From the NCBI GenBank assembly GCA_004123355.1, contig SCHM01000004.1:8087017-8151016 (forward strand): a stretch of DNA of 64,000 nucleotides. The letters are read 5' to 3'. This document shows positions 46,815-58,563 of this stretch, piece by piece (positions within the stretch are counted from its first letter, which is position 1; each line of letters starts with the position of its first letter). Both the position numbers and the translations under genes were made by a program. The notes under the pieces are model-generated. The model was not told the origin of the DNA and searched no databases. It worked only from the letters and a program-made list of their open reading frames with translations. Source of the stretch: Amphirosellinia nigrospora (lineage: Eukaryota > Ascomycota > Sordariomycetes > Xylariales > Xylariaceae).

Positions 46815-48582
46815 ATGGAGACATATACACTGCATATAACTTTCGCCAGCGCATCTTCGGAAGCCCGGAACCCCGCTACTAGCTGGTAGGGCTCCGGGTC
46901 TAAGTCCCGGCCGTGATAAGCGACAGTACTCAACGTTTATGCTTGATTTTTAACCTTTTTAGTTCCGCCCGTTATCCTCGCCCCGCTACCTCTTTTGCAA
47001 CATGTCCGGCAGACCCGGATATCAGCCGATCTTGGGCCGAACCGTCCGAGGCAACTATCGTCTTACCCGGTGACAGCGAATCTACCAGTCTGACAGCTAG
47101 ATGGAGAGAGCATGGAGCACCTGGTATCTCTGCTGTAATTAAAGTCGCTACAGAGTCAGATGTTCAGCAGACTGTATGTTCTCAAAATCGTTCACATAGT
47201 TCAACTGCTTAAGACATCACAGGTGCGCTATGCCGAAGAGCATAGTATTGCCGTTCGTTGCTCGGGCTGGAGGCCATGGCGCGACTAAAGCTTTGAGCGA
47301 AGCAAAGAGCGCCATCCAAAATTGACTTGCGCTCTCTGAACTATGTGAAGTTATCCGATGACGGCAAGACGGCGATCATTGGCGGAGGCGCCAATGTGAA
47401 GGATACGGTTAGTACACTAGCCGCCCTGGGCAAACGAGCAGGTGAGTTCTCTGGCGTATTTTATGAGACCGCCAGGCTCTAATGAGAACAACGTACTAGT
47501 TACTGGTATTTGCGAAGAGCGTTGGCATCTCTGCGCCGGCTCTGGGGGGAGGCCACGGTTGGCTGCAGGGCCAGTACGGGCTCATGGCAGATCAAGTCAT
47601 CTCGGCCCGCCTGGTGCTCGCGAACGGCGATCTCGTCACGGTATCAGATACGTCTAACCAGGACCTGTTCTGGGCGATCAGGGGCGCCGGGCATAACTTT
47701 GGCCTCGTGACGGAATGGGAATACCGTGTCTACGATGATCAACCCGAGTGGTCTTATGAGATCTTCGTTTATTCCGGAGATAAGCTGGAGGAGCTCTATA
47801 CTCTAGTTAATGAAAGGCTGAAAGACCAACCTCCGGAGCTCATTTATTGGGGGTACATTATCAAAGTCGCTGAGATCGACCCTGACCATGTAAGTCCGTG
47901 CCCGGCCGTGGCCTTCGTAGCCATGTCTCCAAATCTAACAGTTGCGCAGCCCATCCTCTGGTTCGGCGTCATCTACAACGGCTCCTCGCCAGAAGCCAGC
48001 AATTACGCCAAACCATTCCACGACATCGGGCCCCTCAGCGTACAGACGGGCCAAGGATCCCTCCACGACCTCGCCGTCGCCACGTTCCAAGACGCCGAGG
48101 GCCCGGGGTGCGCGTACGGGATGACGTCTCTCCGGTACCCGATCGGGCTGAAGTCCCACAACGTCGCCGCCGTGCGGCAGGTGTACAACGAGATCGACGA
48201 GACGTTCCGGCGCGTCCCCGAAGTCGCCGGCTCCTTCTTCCTGCTCGAGGGCTACTCGACACAGGCCGTGCAAGCCGTCGACCCGGCCACCACGGCATTC
48301 CCGCACCGGGACGACAAGATCCTGGTCACCTCGTACATCATGTACGCGCCCGACGTAGCCGTCGACGCGCTCGCGCAGGCATTTGGCAAGAAGCTGCGGC
48401 AGTACCTGCTAGAGGGGAGCGAGGACCCGGCGCGCCTGCGCGCCTACGTCAACTACGCCGACGGCGACGAGCCGCTCCCCGCCGTCTACGGGTGGGAGGA
48501 CTGGAGGTTGGAGAAGTTGAGGAAGCTCAAGGCGCGATGGGATCCGGATAACAAGTTGCGTTACTACGTCCCGATCCGATAA
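46815..48582 (+). CDS. FAD-linked oxidoreductase (BBE-like)
   Basis: The proposed exons begin with ATG at 46815 (46815-46885), then 46963-47173 (SEATIVLPGDSES, GAPGISAVIKVA) and an exon from 47223 (VRYAEEHSI, FVARAGGHGATKAL). They continue with IIGGGANVKDTVSTLAALG and GGGHGWLQGQYGLMADQVIS, the FAD_binding_4 half, and end with the BBE-like C-terminal YGWEDWRLEKLRKLK and WDPDNKLRYYVPIR. GGHG near the start is a common FAD-attachment region; no second covalent Cys is certain. The intron 47890-47949 is exactly 60 bp, in frame and free of stops. The frame is disturbed near 47255, 47320 and 47512; one extra base at each would explain it. The family oxidises alcohols, sugars or secondary-metabolite intermediates with O2. 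Start and exon 1 are less certain than the rest. Confidence 0.7.
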
Positions 48583-49249
48583 AAATCTTATTCGCAGAAT
48601 CTTTGATATCGTCGTTCTAAAACAACCGTATTGACTATGCGTACCCCCGTAAGAACACAAACGAGCGATCGTAAGCCGAACATTTATTAAATCTTAAATA
48701 TTCTTTGAGATATCTTGCTCTAGAAGTTTTTATGTTTTAATATGTACATTTTCTTCTTCTGTTTTACTGATTTTCCCTCCTTAATTCAATTTTGTATACA
48801 TTGACTAGATGTGCATGTCGAAGCTAATTATTCTGTGACGTTACAACGGAACTCAAAGATCATATACTAGGTACTGGATCAACTAGATCGACTACTCTCT
48901 AATACTCTCCCTTTAGAAGTTCCCTTTGTTACTAAGTTTATATAATAGCCTGCACCTCTGGAGCTAACATGGTGCTACTTCTTTACTCCCCCATTTCGAC
49001 CACGACTATCTAGACTACAGTCCACCGCGGCTCCCCCCCTTTTTTCGCATCTCTCGCCCTATCTTCTCTCATTCTCTGATTCGTAATTAAAAATATCAAT
49101 CGAAGCAACATAAAGCAAGACAAAGCCAAACTCCAAACCACCGTTCCCATGCATTGAAAATTCCAGGGGTATCGCCCACCACGCATGCATGCAACCAACC
49201 GATCAGCTAGCCACCCATCTATGCGGCCTGTCCGTAATTGAGAATCAAA
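48583..49249. other. Intergenic between converging genes
   Basis: AT-rich, no gene recognised. It holds the 3' ends of the FAD oxidoreductase (plus strand) and ALG11 (minus strand). Confidence 0.4.
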
Positions 49250-51008
49250 TCACAGTTTCGCCATAACGAGCTTCTGCAGCTCCGCCAGCCACATTTTTGC
49301 GAATTCCTCGTCACTGAACCTCCTGGATGATTTCCTCGCCCTCAGTCGGACGGCTAGCGGATCGGGGAGGGAAAATGCCTTCTCGAAACCTTCAGCATAC
49401 TCGGTCGTGGTAGTAGCGTGGAATCCTATTGATCATTAGCATACATTCGACTAGAACCTCAAAAAGTGCGGCTTACCTGTTGGATGTCCATCGACGTCCG
49501 TCACGATATCAAGCTTGGGGCCACCGCTATCATGAACAACGGCAACCAGCCCGGCAGCCTGATATTCGACGACGCCGATACCGAAATGCTCGTTCCACAT
49601 GCCGTTGACACCGATGTAAGCCTTGCCCAGCCACTCGAGGATCTCAGACCAGGGTACATCGAGCTTAAAGTCGACGCGATCCTTAATATGGAGCTCATTG
49701 ACTAGAAGTCGAAGTTGGTACACACGTCGTGAATCGCTATCGTCCCTGACACTGCCCAGGAGGACAAGCTTGGCATCTTTACTAGCTGGGGACCCGGATT
49801 TGACAAACTCGGCGAAGGAGTTGAGGATGAGTTGATGGTTTTTCTCAGGCCGGAACTGCGCGATGTACACTACGCATTTTTCGCGTTTCTTCTCGCTCTT
49901 TTCAGATAGTTCGACATATTCTTCGATATCACTAACGGCGCAGGGCGGATACACCACGGCGATCTTGTTCTGGCGGCCTCTCTGCTGGCGACGAGGGCCC
50001 CAGAGACTCTGAATGTGAGACTGTGTCCAGGTTGAATTGGTCATGACAACATCGATCGAGGCCCCCATGCGTGAATAGATAGAAGCAAACCATCGCCAGT
50101 AGTATTGCTTGGCAGCACCCTTGTAACCAACACCCTTCCCAGCATTCACTCCTTGGTTTCCAACCGCACTCTTAGGGTCAAGAGATGCAAGCATGTCGGT
50201 CGAAATGGTCGGGTAGTGCACGTAGGCAGCAGTGGGTACGTTTGGGAATAGCAGCTTGCTTAGGCCGAGGGTAAAGGCGTAACCCATGGTATCAACAAAT
50301 ATATCGGGAACTAGAAGAGAGAAGGCATCCCATCCCATGACGACCGAACCTAGAGACTGTCCCAGCAATGTTGCGTGTGGCCATGAGGAAGTGAGCACCC
50401 AACGTCGGGTGGAGAGGTAGAGGAAGTGTATGGTGGGCGGGTGCAAGTCGATGCTGAAGGTATTCTGTAAGAAACTTGTCAGCGAGTGTCAATGAGTAGT
50501 GTGAAGAAGTCGAGCCAACCTTGACCCGGGAGAGCATCTTGTCCTTGGAGATGTCGTGATCACCGGTGTAGACGACAATCTTTGCCTTGGGCCATCTCTG
50601 CTGAGTTGCACGTATGGCAGCCCACAAAACACGCTCGCCGCCACCACCAGCATTGCAGAAGGGGTGGAAGAAGCCGACGATACCATCCCAATCACCATCT
50701 TTCCCGTCCCCATCAACCCCCTCCTTCCCGATACCGGACGCCCCCGTCGTTCCACCATCCGATTTGTTTTTGTCTCGAAGACTTGTCTCGCCCTCCTCGG
50801 TCGCCCGTATTATCAAAGTCCGACGCCCATCGGTTTTCCTTCGCAAGTACCAGCCGACGCATGATCCCAGCGAACCGATGAAGGCGTGGAATAGAATGGG
50901 TACGACATGCCACAGCGCAATGGCAGCGAAGGGACTGACGCCGATGGCAGCACCCGTGATCAACAAGGTTAAAGGATCCATGCTATAAGGCGTGTCGAGC
51001 ACCTTCAA
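49250..51008 (-). CDS. alg11: GDP-Man:Man3GlcNAc2-PP-Dol alpha-1,2-mannosyltransferase
   Basis: Exons 51008-50520, 50464-49477 and 49425-49250 give 550 residues with no frame problem; introns are 55 and 51 bp with GTTGGC and GTAAGC donors. An N-terminal hydrophobic segment (about residues 12-48) should anchor it in the ER membrane. [18 protein letters not shown] (about 112-129) is the Alg11 hallmark. Further on are [26 protein letters not shown] and [15 protein letters not shown], where Glu-x7-Glu matches the GT4 donor-binding motif, followed by [10 protein letters not shown]. Alg11 adds the fourth and fifth mannoses to the lipid-linked oligosaccharide on the cytosolic face of the ER, using GDP-mannose. 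The length is close to other fungal Alg11 proteins. A second ATG (MDPLTLL) nine codons in could also be used. Confidence 0.93.
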
Positions 51009-51951
51009 GCCGTGGTATGGGAAATCTGGGCAAGTAATGCAGAGTCAATTCGGTTCGGCGTGGGTGCGAATCGGCGAAAAGACGATGGTGGGGGGCAAAG
51101 GAGCTGAGGTGGATGAAGGTGGGATGTAATTAAGGTGAGAGCAGAATCATAAAGCGGACTTAACACCCATTGATAGTCTAATATGAGACGAATGATGAAA
51201 ATGAAGGGTATAGTGGGAAGGAAGAGAGAAAACCAACCCGAACGAGCGATGCAAGAAGGATTAGATGTTGAAGCAAGCAAGTGGGAAGGATAAGTACCAA
51301 GTAGGTATGTATCTTGTAATAGTTTGCTTTATCGTCATGCGGGCTGAACAAGACACCTTTAACTATCGGCTACGTGGGATCCACTGCGGCGGCGGCACTG
51401 ATAGCTGCAGTGACAGTTGTGGCATGCTGAGGTCTCTATAACCCCTGTAAATAATGGGCATCACACCTCGATCGGGTGATCGGCGGGCGCTGACCTCTGG
51501 TGGCACTAGACCTGAGCGGTGCAGATGACCTTGAGCTTCGAAGCCACAGAACCTTGGGCACCTCATAAAGTCAGGAGACAGTAAGTAATCTCATATTGTA
51601 TACATTGAATACCTCTACAAATAGAAATTCTTGATTCAAAGTGGTGAATATGTAACCCAGAGTGGAAAGGAATCCAACAATTTATTGTTCTCAGCTTGAA
51701 CACCACCGAATACCTAGATAAGGTACATAACGCAGCAAACATTCAAGAGTTATACAAGTACCTAAATCAGCACAGACCATACATGTATGTCTTACAACAT
51801 GCATTCAAATCTGATTGGTAGATTATAACTTCTCTCATCCATGAACTAAAATATACCAAAGCCACGAAGCCGCACTCGCTCATCAACTACATGTAGCCGC
51901 AATTACATATCAATTCTCATCTTACTTCATCCATGGGACTCAGACCGCAAA
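51009..51951. promoter_or_regulatory. Divergent upstream region of ALG11 and the COX18-like gene
   Basis: The two genes are transcribed away from this 0.9 kb spacer, so it should contain both promoters. No particular element is assigned. Confidence 0.5.
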
Positions 51952-53202
51952 ATGAGCTCAATACGGAGTCTCACGTTCCTCCGAGCAAGAACTCATGTCC
52001 CACATTCTCACCACCTCAAGCTCATTTCCCTCACAACGACTAACACCCACCTCTTATTACCCCCCTTCCACACCAACCACAACCGGCGCTCCTACCACTG
52101 GCAGTCAACCCTGAACACAGCCATAGAAGGAACCCAATCGCTAATCGTAGACCTGCACACCATAACCGGGCTCCCGTGGTTCCTAACCATCCCGCTCGTG
52201 GCATTCGGTGTCGGGGCCGTATTCCGGCTTCCCTTCCAGATCTACACCCAGCGCCTGTTACAGCGGCGTAGCGAGTTTGGCCCCTTACTGCAAGCCTGGA
52301 ACGCCCGTCTCCAGCGGGACGTCGCGCACGAGGGGTGGCGCCATCAAAGGCGCTGTCCGAGGTGAAATCCCGCCAGGACCTTGTGCTGCGCCGCGTGTAC
52401 CGCAAGCTCGGGCTCCAAGAGTGGCGGCTCTATAGCAGTCTATTGAGCTTCCCGTTCTGGCTTCTCGCCATCGACGGCGTGCGCAGATTGTGCGGCGGGC
52501 CGAGGGGGTTAATCGGCTCGTTGATCGCCGGGCCAGCTAATGATAAGGCGAACACACCAACATCAATTTCGCCGGATGACATTGCGGGAACCGCAATTGA
52601 TCCCGCGACTCTCTCCTCCGCCGCAGACACGGCGCGTGTGGCGGTCGTGGACCCGAGCCTCACCATCGAAGGCTGCCTCTGGTTCACAGACCTAACGGCC
52701 TCCGACCCCTACCACATCCTCCCCATGCTTCTCTCAGCGACGCTAATATACAATCTCCTGCCCAAATCCGGCAGTGAGCGGTTCACCGACCGGGTGCGCG
52801 TAGCGCTCGGCCGACGACCCAAAAGCGCCAACGCAGCTACACTCTCGGGAATCGACGACAAAGTGCGATTTGGAGAGCGGGTCAAGGCCACATTCCACAT
52901 AAGTCTCGTCGGACTAGCAGCCGTCATCGGGCCCGCGACGCTGGATTTGCCGCCGCACTACATCTCTACTGGCTCACTTCCTCGGCCATGAATGCCGGGT
53001 TCACGAGGGGTTGAGGGTTTTCATGCCTGTGAAGTCGAGGTTGCTGAAGAGGTGTACGGGAAATGAGCTGCTAGCTATACGCCCGTCGCGGGGCCGGGTA
53101 AGGGTGAGTGGGATGGGGGATTTTGGGTGGAAAAGGGTAAAATCTATGGACATACCTATCCAGGGTATCCGTTTACATGAGGCTCTAAATCAGCTATGCT
53201 AA
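51952..53202 (+). CDS. Mitochondrial inner-membrane insertase, COX18/Oxa1-like
   Basis: The start MSSIRSLTFLRARTHVPHSH is rich in Arg and Ser, lacks acidic residues and resembles a mitochondrial targeting sequence. It is followed by LPWFLTIPLVAFGVGAVFRL and QIYTQRLLQRRSEFGPLLQA, the YidC/Oxa1 core. Then come YSSLLSFPFWLLAIDGVRRL, a hydrophilic insert, DPYHILPMLLSATLIYNLL, a further membrane segment and a conserved ending VFMPVKSRLLKRCTG. The length and layout favour Cox18, which inserts the Cox2 C-terminal tail, over Oxa1 itself. Three places need one added base: GGGG at 52332-52335, GCCGCCGC near 52953 and GGGG at 53007-53010. With these the frame is continuous for about 417 residues to a stop at 53202. 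As COX18 is needed for respiration, these breaks are more likely indels in the assembly than real. Confidence 0.75.
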
Positions 53203-53554
53203 TCGCAAGTTGGGCTAATACTGTTTCCGGGATGAAAGGTTAGCTATAGTTATACCTCTATCATCACTTCATCTGTATTCTTGATATCAAATCAGGGTTG
53301 TCATAAAATCATGTACTTATACATGCAAAAGCCCAAACCAGAAAAAGGGGCGCTCAAGAGGAAGTATGTAAATACGTCAAAGAGAAGTATCGATATATAT
53401 AGACCAAAGCGACGTCGATTCGACTCGCAGTGCTTCGAAGCATAACAAACACGGTAGTGTCCCCAATCGATTATGTCCTGCTCAATACCCCAAACGCCAA
53501 ACACCAATCCCTATGCCGCAAGCTCTCTCTCTCCATCAAAAAATGACGGATGCC
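53203..53554. terminator. Spacer between converging genes
   Basis: It lies between the 3' ends of the COX18-like gene (plus strand) and PEP12 (minus strand) and must hold both polyadenylation regions. Nothing else was recognised. Confidence 0.4.
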
Positions 53555-54426
53555 TCATCCCAAAAATACGGCCAGCAACACGATGGTCATGATGACGGCC
53601 AACACAAGAAGCAGACAGCACGCCTTGCTCCGCGCATTCTCTCTGGTACCGCGGCACTGCGGAGCTCGATGTCGGCCCCGCGCGTGTCATCACGGACATT
53701 GACGACGTTATTCTCTATCGTGGTGAGCTGCTCGCCCTGCTCGCTCACGATCTGCGCGACTTGCTGGAAGAGGACGTTGAGGTCGCTCACGCCCTCCTCG
53801 ATATGTCTGATCTCGTCCTCGCGCTCGCTGATGAGGGCGTCCTGGAAGTCGACCTCATCCTGCGGAGCCAGATGGACCTGCTCCTGTTGTTGCAGCTGGA
53901 GTTGCTCCCCGTGCTGACCGGAAGCACCGGCCTCCCCGGGGATTCGTGGTCGAGGGCGACCTTGGCGGCGGACACGGAGGCGCGCTGTTTCTCGAGGGCG
54001 GTGCGTTGTAGAGACTGGAATTCGGCGAGGGCGGCCTTGAACTCGCGCGAGAGTTTCTGTTGCGAGTACTTCTGTGTAGGCTGCAGTTATATCATACTCG
54101 TTAGCCTGACCTCTTAGTCGCAAATATAGCAGTGGACTCACGGTGACGTCGGCCCAACCCTGGATCTTCTTCACGCCTTCGCCGACATCCTTGAACTGTG
54201 CCGTCGACTCGTCCAGGACGCCGGACACGCGCTCGCGCAGGCGAGGGTTGTCCCTCTTCGTGCCGAGGAGGCTGATGTCGGTGCGCAACTTGGAGATGTT
54301 GCCCTGCAGGTGGAACAGCTGGTTCATCAGACCCTGCGATAGGCGAGAGAACTCCGGATCATCGGTGTAGGCGCCATTGTTGGGCCGGCGGCCGGACTCT
54401 ACCGAGGAGAGCTGGTCGAAGGACAT
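53555..54426 (-). CDS. pep12: Endosomal/vacuolar syntaxin t-SNARE, Pep12-like
   Basis: It starts at 54426 with MSFDQLSSVESGRRP; the intron is 54072-54141 (GTGAGT, CACAG). The N-terminal part (DDPEFSRLSQGLMNQLFHLQ, then AQFKDVGEGVKKIQGWADVT) is a three-helix Habc-type domain. Exon 2 has KYSQQKLSREFKAALAEFQS, a Gln-rich stretch and the SNARE motif ISEREDEIRHIEEGVSDLN to LFQQVAQIVSEQGEQL, with Gln of SEQGE as the zero-layer residue. The C-terminal anchor reads KACCLLLVLAVIMTIVLLAV. Three places depart from one frame: the CCCCGGGG run at 53934-53941, and GCGG and AGAGAG repeats near 53640-53652. Allowing for them gives about 267 residues. The protein mediates fusion of Golgi-derived vesicles with late endosomes. 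I treat it as a working gene with sequence errors. Confidence 0.8.
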
Positions 54427-55147
54427 GACGAGTGAGAGGTATAGAACGGCGTGAATCAAGTGCTCAAGCGGCGGATCTGGTTGAAATGCGAGACGCGGAA
54501 CTCGAGTCTGGGGATTAGCGTATTTCGAAAGGCAAAGACGGCGAAACGAAAGGAGTGACTGATGAAACGGTCAACTTGATGACCTCGATCGAGATGGCGC
54601 CGTTGGAGTGATGGTGTTGGTTCATAAGTGAAGCTAAGAGGGAGGTTGGCCTATCATCCACCTCGGAGGTGAGATAAGGTGGGTGAGCAGCTGTAGCCTA
54701 CAGATGCATGCCACCGTCAGCTCTGGCGTCATCTAGTACTGCGCCACCCAGGTAAGAATCTGTGGCTGGTGCAATCCCTAGCTAAAGCTGCACGTTACCA
54801 GATGCCGGGAGGTATCCACATTCGTATCTACCCTCCAAATAAAAGCCCGGATGTGGCATGGCGTACCTGAGGCTACAGCGTGAGTTACAGAGAACAGGCG
54901 CTGTTTTAGCGCATTTGGGTAGGTAGCTCTGCCAGCAGCCCTTTTTTCTATTTACTTACTCGGCCACCTCCAAAACACCAACATTTCATCATAACAATTG
55001 GTTTTGTCTATCGCGCCCGACCTCACCCACGTCTACGCCTTCGCGCATTTTTCGCGTCGACTGTATAACCTTCTTTCTGTCCTTCATACGATGTGCTGAC
55101 CTATCACATAATTTTCCCTTTTTCTGTTCACCCTCAGTCGGCCAAGC
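54427..55147. promoter_or_regulatory. Divergent promoter region of PEP12 and NDC1
   Basis: The two genes point away from this 0.7 kb spacer. Pyrimidine-rich sequence lies near 55070-55135, just upstream of the NDC1 start. No specific element is assigned. Confidence 0.5.
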
Positions 55148-57224
55148 ATGGCGACACCCGCTGCTCGCCGGGCGCCTTATAAAGACTTCCTCCAGCCCGC
55201 TCTACAACGACGCTTCGCTGGTACCGCTGCCATCCTCGTCGGGATTGCCTATTTCGAGTCTGTCACCCTCTCTAGCTGGGACTCCTGTATGTGCATTGAA
55301 TGCCACCATCCGCAACCCACCTTGTTGTCTCTCTGCTAACTACTTCTCCCTCTCCTCTAGTCTTCTGGTCATGGTTTCCCTTGGGTCTCCCCGGCCTCCG
55401 GGTCCTCGTCATCTTCCTCTGCGTCCTCCCCGTCATTATCTTGCGCATCGCCCACGCGCATATGGGCATTCGAACTTCCAACTCGCCTTTTGAGGCCCTG
55501 ACCAACATCATACTGCCCTTTTCCACCTTCGAGACCGTCGTGACCTACATCATCTCCGCCTTGATCTTCAGTCAGGTATACCTCAAGTCCACGCCCGAAG
55601 ACGCCGGAATTCGATGGATCTCGAACGCTACTGGCCGTTCTCGCCTGAACGAGCACGCCGTCTTCTACACCTTCAACTTCATAGTGCTGGGTTTCGTCCA
55701 GGGCCTCGTTCATATATCATTGGATCAGAATCGACTAGTCTTGGGAGCAGTCCAGCCGCGGGTTGGGGAGGGCGAGGAGGACGCGGCAGATGCAAACCGA
55801 GGAACGCCACCAGAACATTGGGCCACCAAGATTGGCCAATGGACCCCGATCCTAGTCGTACGATCCGGCATGCTGGCCGTCATCGTCGCTCTTGCCAATT
55901 ACGTTTTAATATACCATTATGTGAGAGTCTCGGCCTGGCGTTCGTCCATGTCGTTCTTCCGCTTCATCTACGCCGACCTCCCGCGATACAATCTACCCCC
56001 CGGAGGCGCCCCCTGGAGCGTCTGGATGTTGGGACACACCATATGGGCCTCATTTCTCTTAGGTGTTCTCTGGTACTTTGCCGATATCGCCTTTCGAGTG
56101 CAGCTTACACGCGAACCACTCAAAAACGAACAGCCATTGACCGCTGAATCCAAGGACCCCAATGGCAGCTTGCTAAATGGACTGAGAAGCAGGAAACCTA
56201 GGATATCCGTAAGTACCTAGCTGCTATTATATATCCCGACTCCTCACAATCACTAACTGTCTAGGCTTTTGCGATGTGGGAGCTTGCTCTTATCACCCGA
56301 GACTATGCGACCAGGCGACAATCTATATTTGAAGACATTGATAGAAATGACGGCCCCACATGGTCCCAAGTATACGCCGCATGCCTCGACACGATCAATG
56401 GGATTGATCGCAAAATTGATAATTTACAAAATCCGCCAGCACCTGCACCAGCACCGGCACCAGAACCTACACTGAGAGCGGAGCCGGCTCCACCGCCGAC
56501 GCCAGCTCGTGAGCGCCCAGCTCAGCACGTCCGGAACAACGACGTGACTGCCGACAGACCCGTCGACAAGACGTACCTAGTATTGGACACAATCTCCAAA
56601 GTCATAACGTCGCCAGGCCGCACACCGATTGAAGACTGGGCGCCCGTAATCAAGAGACAAGCCGTGAGGGTGGCGAATCGAGTGATGACCAGAGAACAAA
56701 AGGCAGCACTTCAGCCTCAAGCTTTGCGGGGCTATCTGAGAACCTTGGCCGTCCGAGCGATAGGTCTCCCCATTCTCGGCCCCATCTTCCAACAGACATT
56801 TGGCCGGCAGTTGGCCAAGGCCGTGCTAGGACACCCCCATGCGGAGACCAGCGTGTACATCAACGCAGCATCCGCCCTATCCCGCTTAGCCGTATACAGT
56901 CTCGTTGAGGACCGGTACGGCAACGTGCAGCGGGACGTGCCGTCCATCATACGGACGTTCACGGTAGTCATCAGGAAACTCGAGGCATTCCGAGACGCGT
57001 TCCCGACGCATTGGACGGACCTTACCGAAGCAAGGGAATGCCCCGAGGTCACGGAAGTATTGACAGCCTTGAAAATCGGGCTCGGAAACCTCGTGACAGC
57101 GTTCGCGCAGTATAGCAATGACCTTCGCCTTAGTCGGGCGGATATGAGGCTGGCGCGGGAGGCGGCGACAATGCCGCAGCCGCAGCCCATGGAGAGGCGA
57201 CCGCAAATGCAGCAGCTGCCCTAG
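55148..57224 (+). CDS. ndc1: Nucleoporin Ndc1 (nuclear pore and spindle pole body membrane protein)
   Basis: Exons 55148-55286, 55361-56208 and 56265-57224 join without a frame break to 648 residues. The introns are 74 and 56 bp, each with CTAAC near the CTAG acceptor. The N-terminal half has about six membrane helices, including FFWSWFPLGLPGLRVLVIFL, TVVTYIISALIFSQVYL and WMLGHTIWASFLLGVLWYF. The second half is soluble, starting AFAMWELALITRDYATRRQS and followed by a Pro/Ala-rich linker (PAPAPAPAPEP). This layout is typical of fungal Ndc1/Cut11, which anchors the nuclear pore complex in the nuclear envelope and helps to insert spindle pole bodies. The gene is divergent from PEP12. Confidence 0.85.
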
Positions 57225-58563
57225 TGGGAACAGTTGGCGAATATGAGCCTTAGCCCCTTAAAGGGGACCGCGGATTTGTGTTGATCCACTTGGCTGATTC
57301 CTGGAATGGCATGAACGGGAGGTAATAAAGAATTGGGTGGGTTGGGAAGCCGTGTATGAAATGAGAGCGCGCTGCTTGGAGAATAAAAATCGAAACTCTC
57401 GCAGCTAGATCGTTGATGCTGTGTGGGTGATATATTCCATTGTGATGGTCGTCCGGTAATAATTGTTTGTCGGTTATGGGGCTTAAGCTGAACCCGGCCG
57501 TCCACCATCTCTCAATTCACATTCGCCCTCATTGTCAACTCTGTTATCATGTGACATACGACTCAACGAAAACCCGCACAGCGCGGGACCGGCAAGGGTC
57601 TTGCCCATACTTATTCACTAACCCAATTATCCCTACGGTTGCCGTTCTACAAAGTTTTTATTCTCGGTCGCGGAGTATACTGGTTGTTGTCGCTGTCACG
57701 TGCTAATATACGAAAAAATGCGACAAGGGCTCGCGCATGAACAGGTATTTATGAAACGCTCGAGTAGATGACCTTGTTGTGGTTTGGATTCCTAGATTAC
57801 GTCGGCGAGCGGTTCTTAAGCAGCAGGTATCAAGTTCATACTGGAATAACTGTATAGGTCGGAGTTAGGAATTGCCTTTTGATCAATGGGTTCATGTTTT
57901 TTTTATAATTGACGGTTTGTGATGCTAATGTTGAAGATTCCAAGCGCGTGGAAACTATTCAGCGATTAATTTCTTTATGTCGCTTGGCCCTTTAAAGGTT
58001 GAAGACCAGTTGCGTGCTTGATCCCATCTTCTGGTACATCACTAGTAGGGGGCCTAGGGGGCCTAGGCCCTAGGTAGCATATATTTCTTTCCCCCCCCTT
58101 TCCCCATTATTTGCAGACTCCACAGGAGGTTGAGTTAAGCTCACATACCCCGTTCAACTAAGCCGGACAATAAAACCTACATGGAGTACTTACCTATTTA
58201 GGATGTACTATCCACATCGGCACGTGGCACTGGACCCATGTTTCAGCTTCACCCACATATGTCGTGATCAATGCAACGTCACCCGAACTTCCATCTCAGC
58301 CAATCAATCCTTACCTGTTTTAACCTATAAGAAAATCATCCGCTGCGGCCTCCAATGCTACCAACCCCGCAGAGCCTGAGCAACTTACCTGTGTGCTTAT
58401 GATGCTTTTAATATGAGCGTTGAACCCAAACGAAGCGATCCGGACGATCCTAACGACCGTCACCCCCCAAGTCGGCGTCGCGCGTCGCGACGCGACTCGA
58501 TTCGGCTCGATCAGACATGAACAAACAATAGGCTACGCGTACCGCCCGTAGTGTCCACCCGCC
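57225..58563. other. Intergenic, 1.3 kb
   Basis: No gene recognised. A palindromic GGCCTAGGCC lies near 58060-58069 within a run of CCTAGG units. The right part should contain the promoter of DLT1. Confidence 0.4.

Noticed and set aside
47898-48551. 217-residue Arg/Pro-rich frame
   Set aside because: A shifted-frame shadow of the GC-rich 3' part of the FAD oxidoreductase; highly biased composition.
50556-50988. Plus-strand frames inside ALG11
   Set aside because: Antisense shadows of a well-supported three-exon ALG11 gene.
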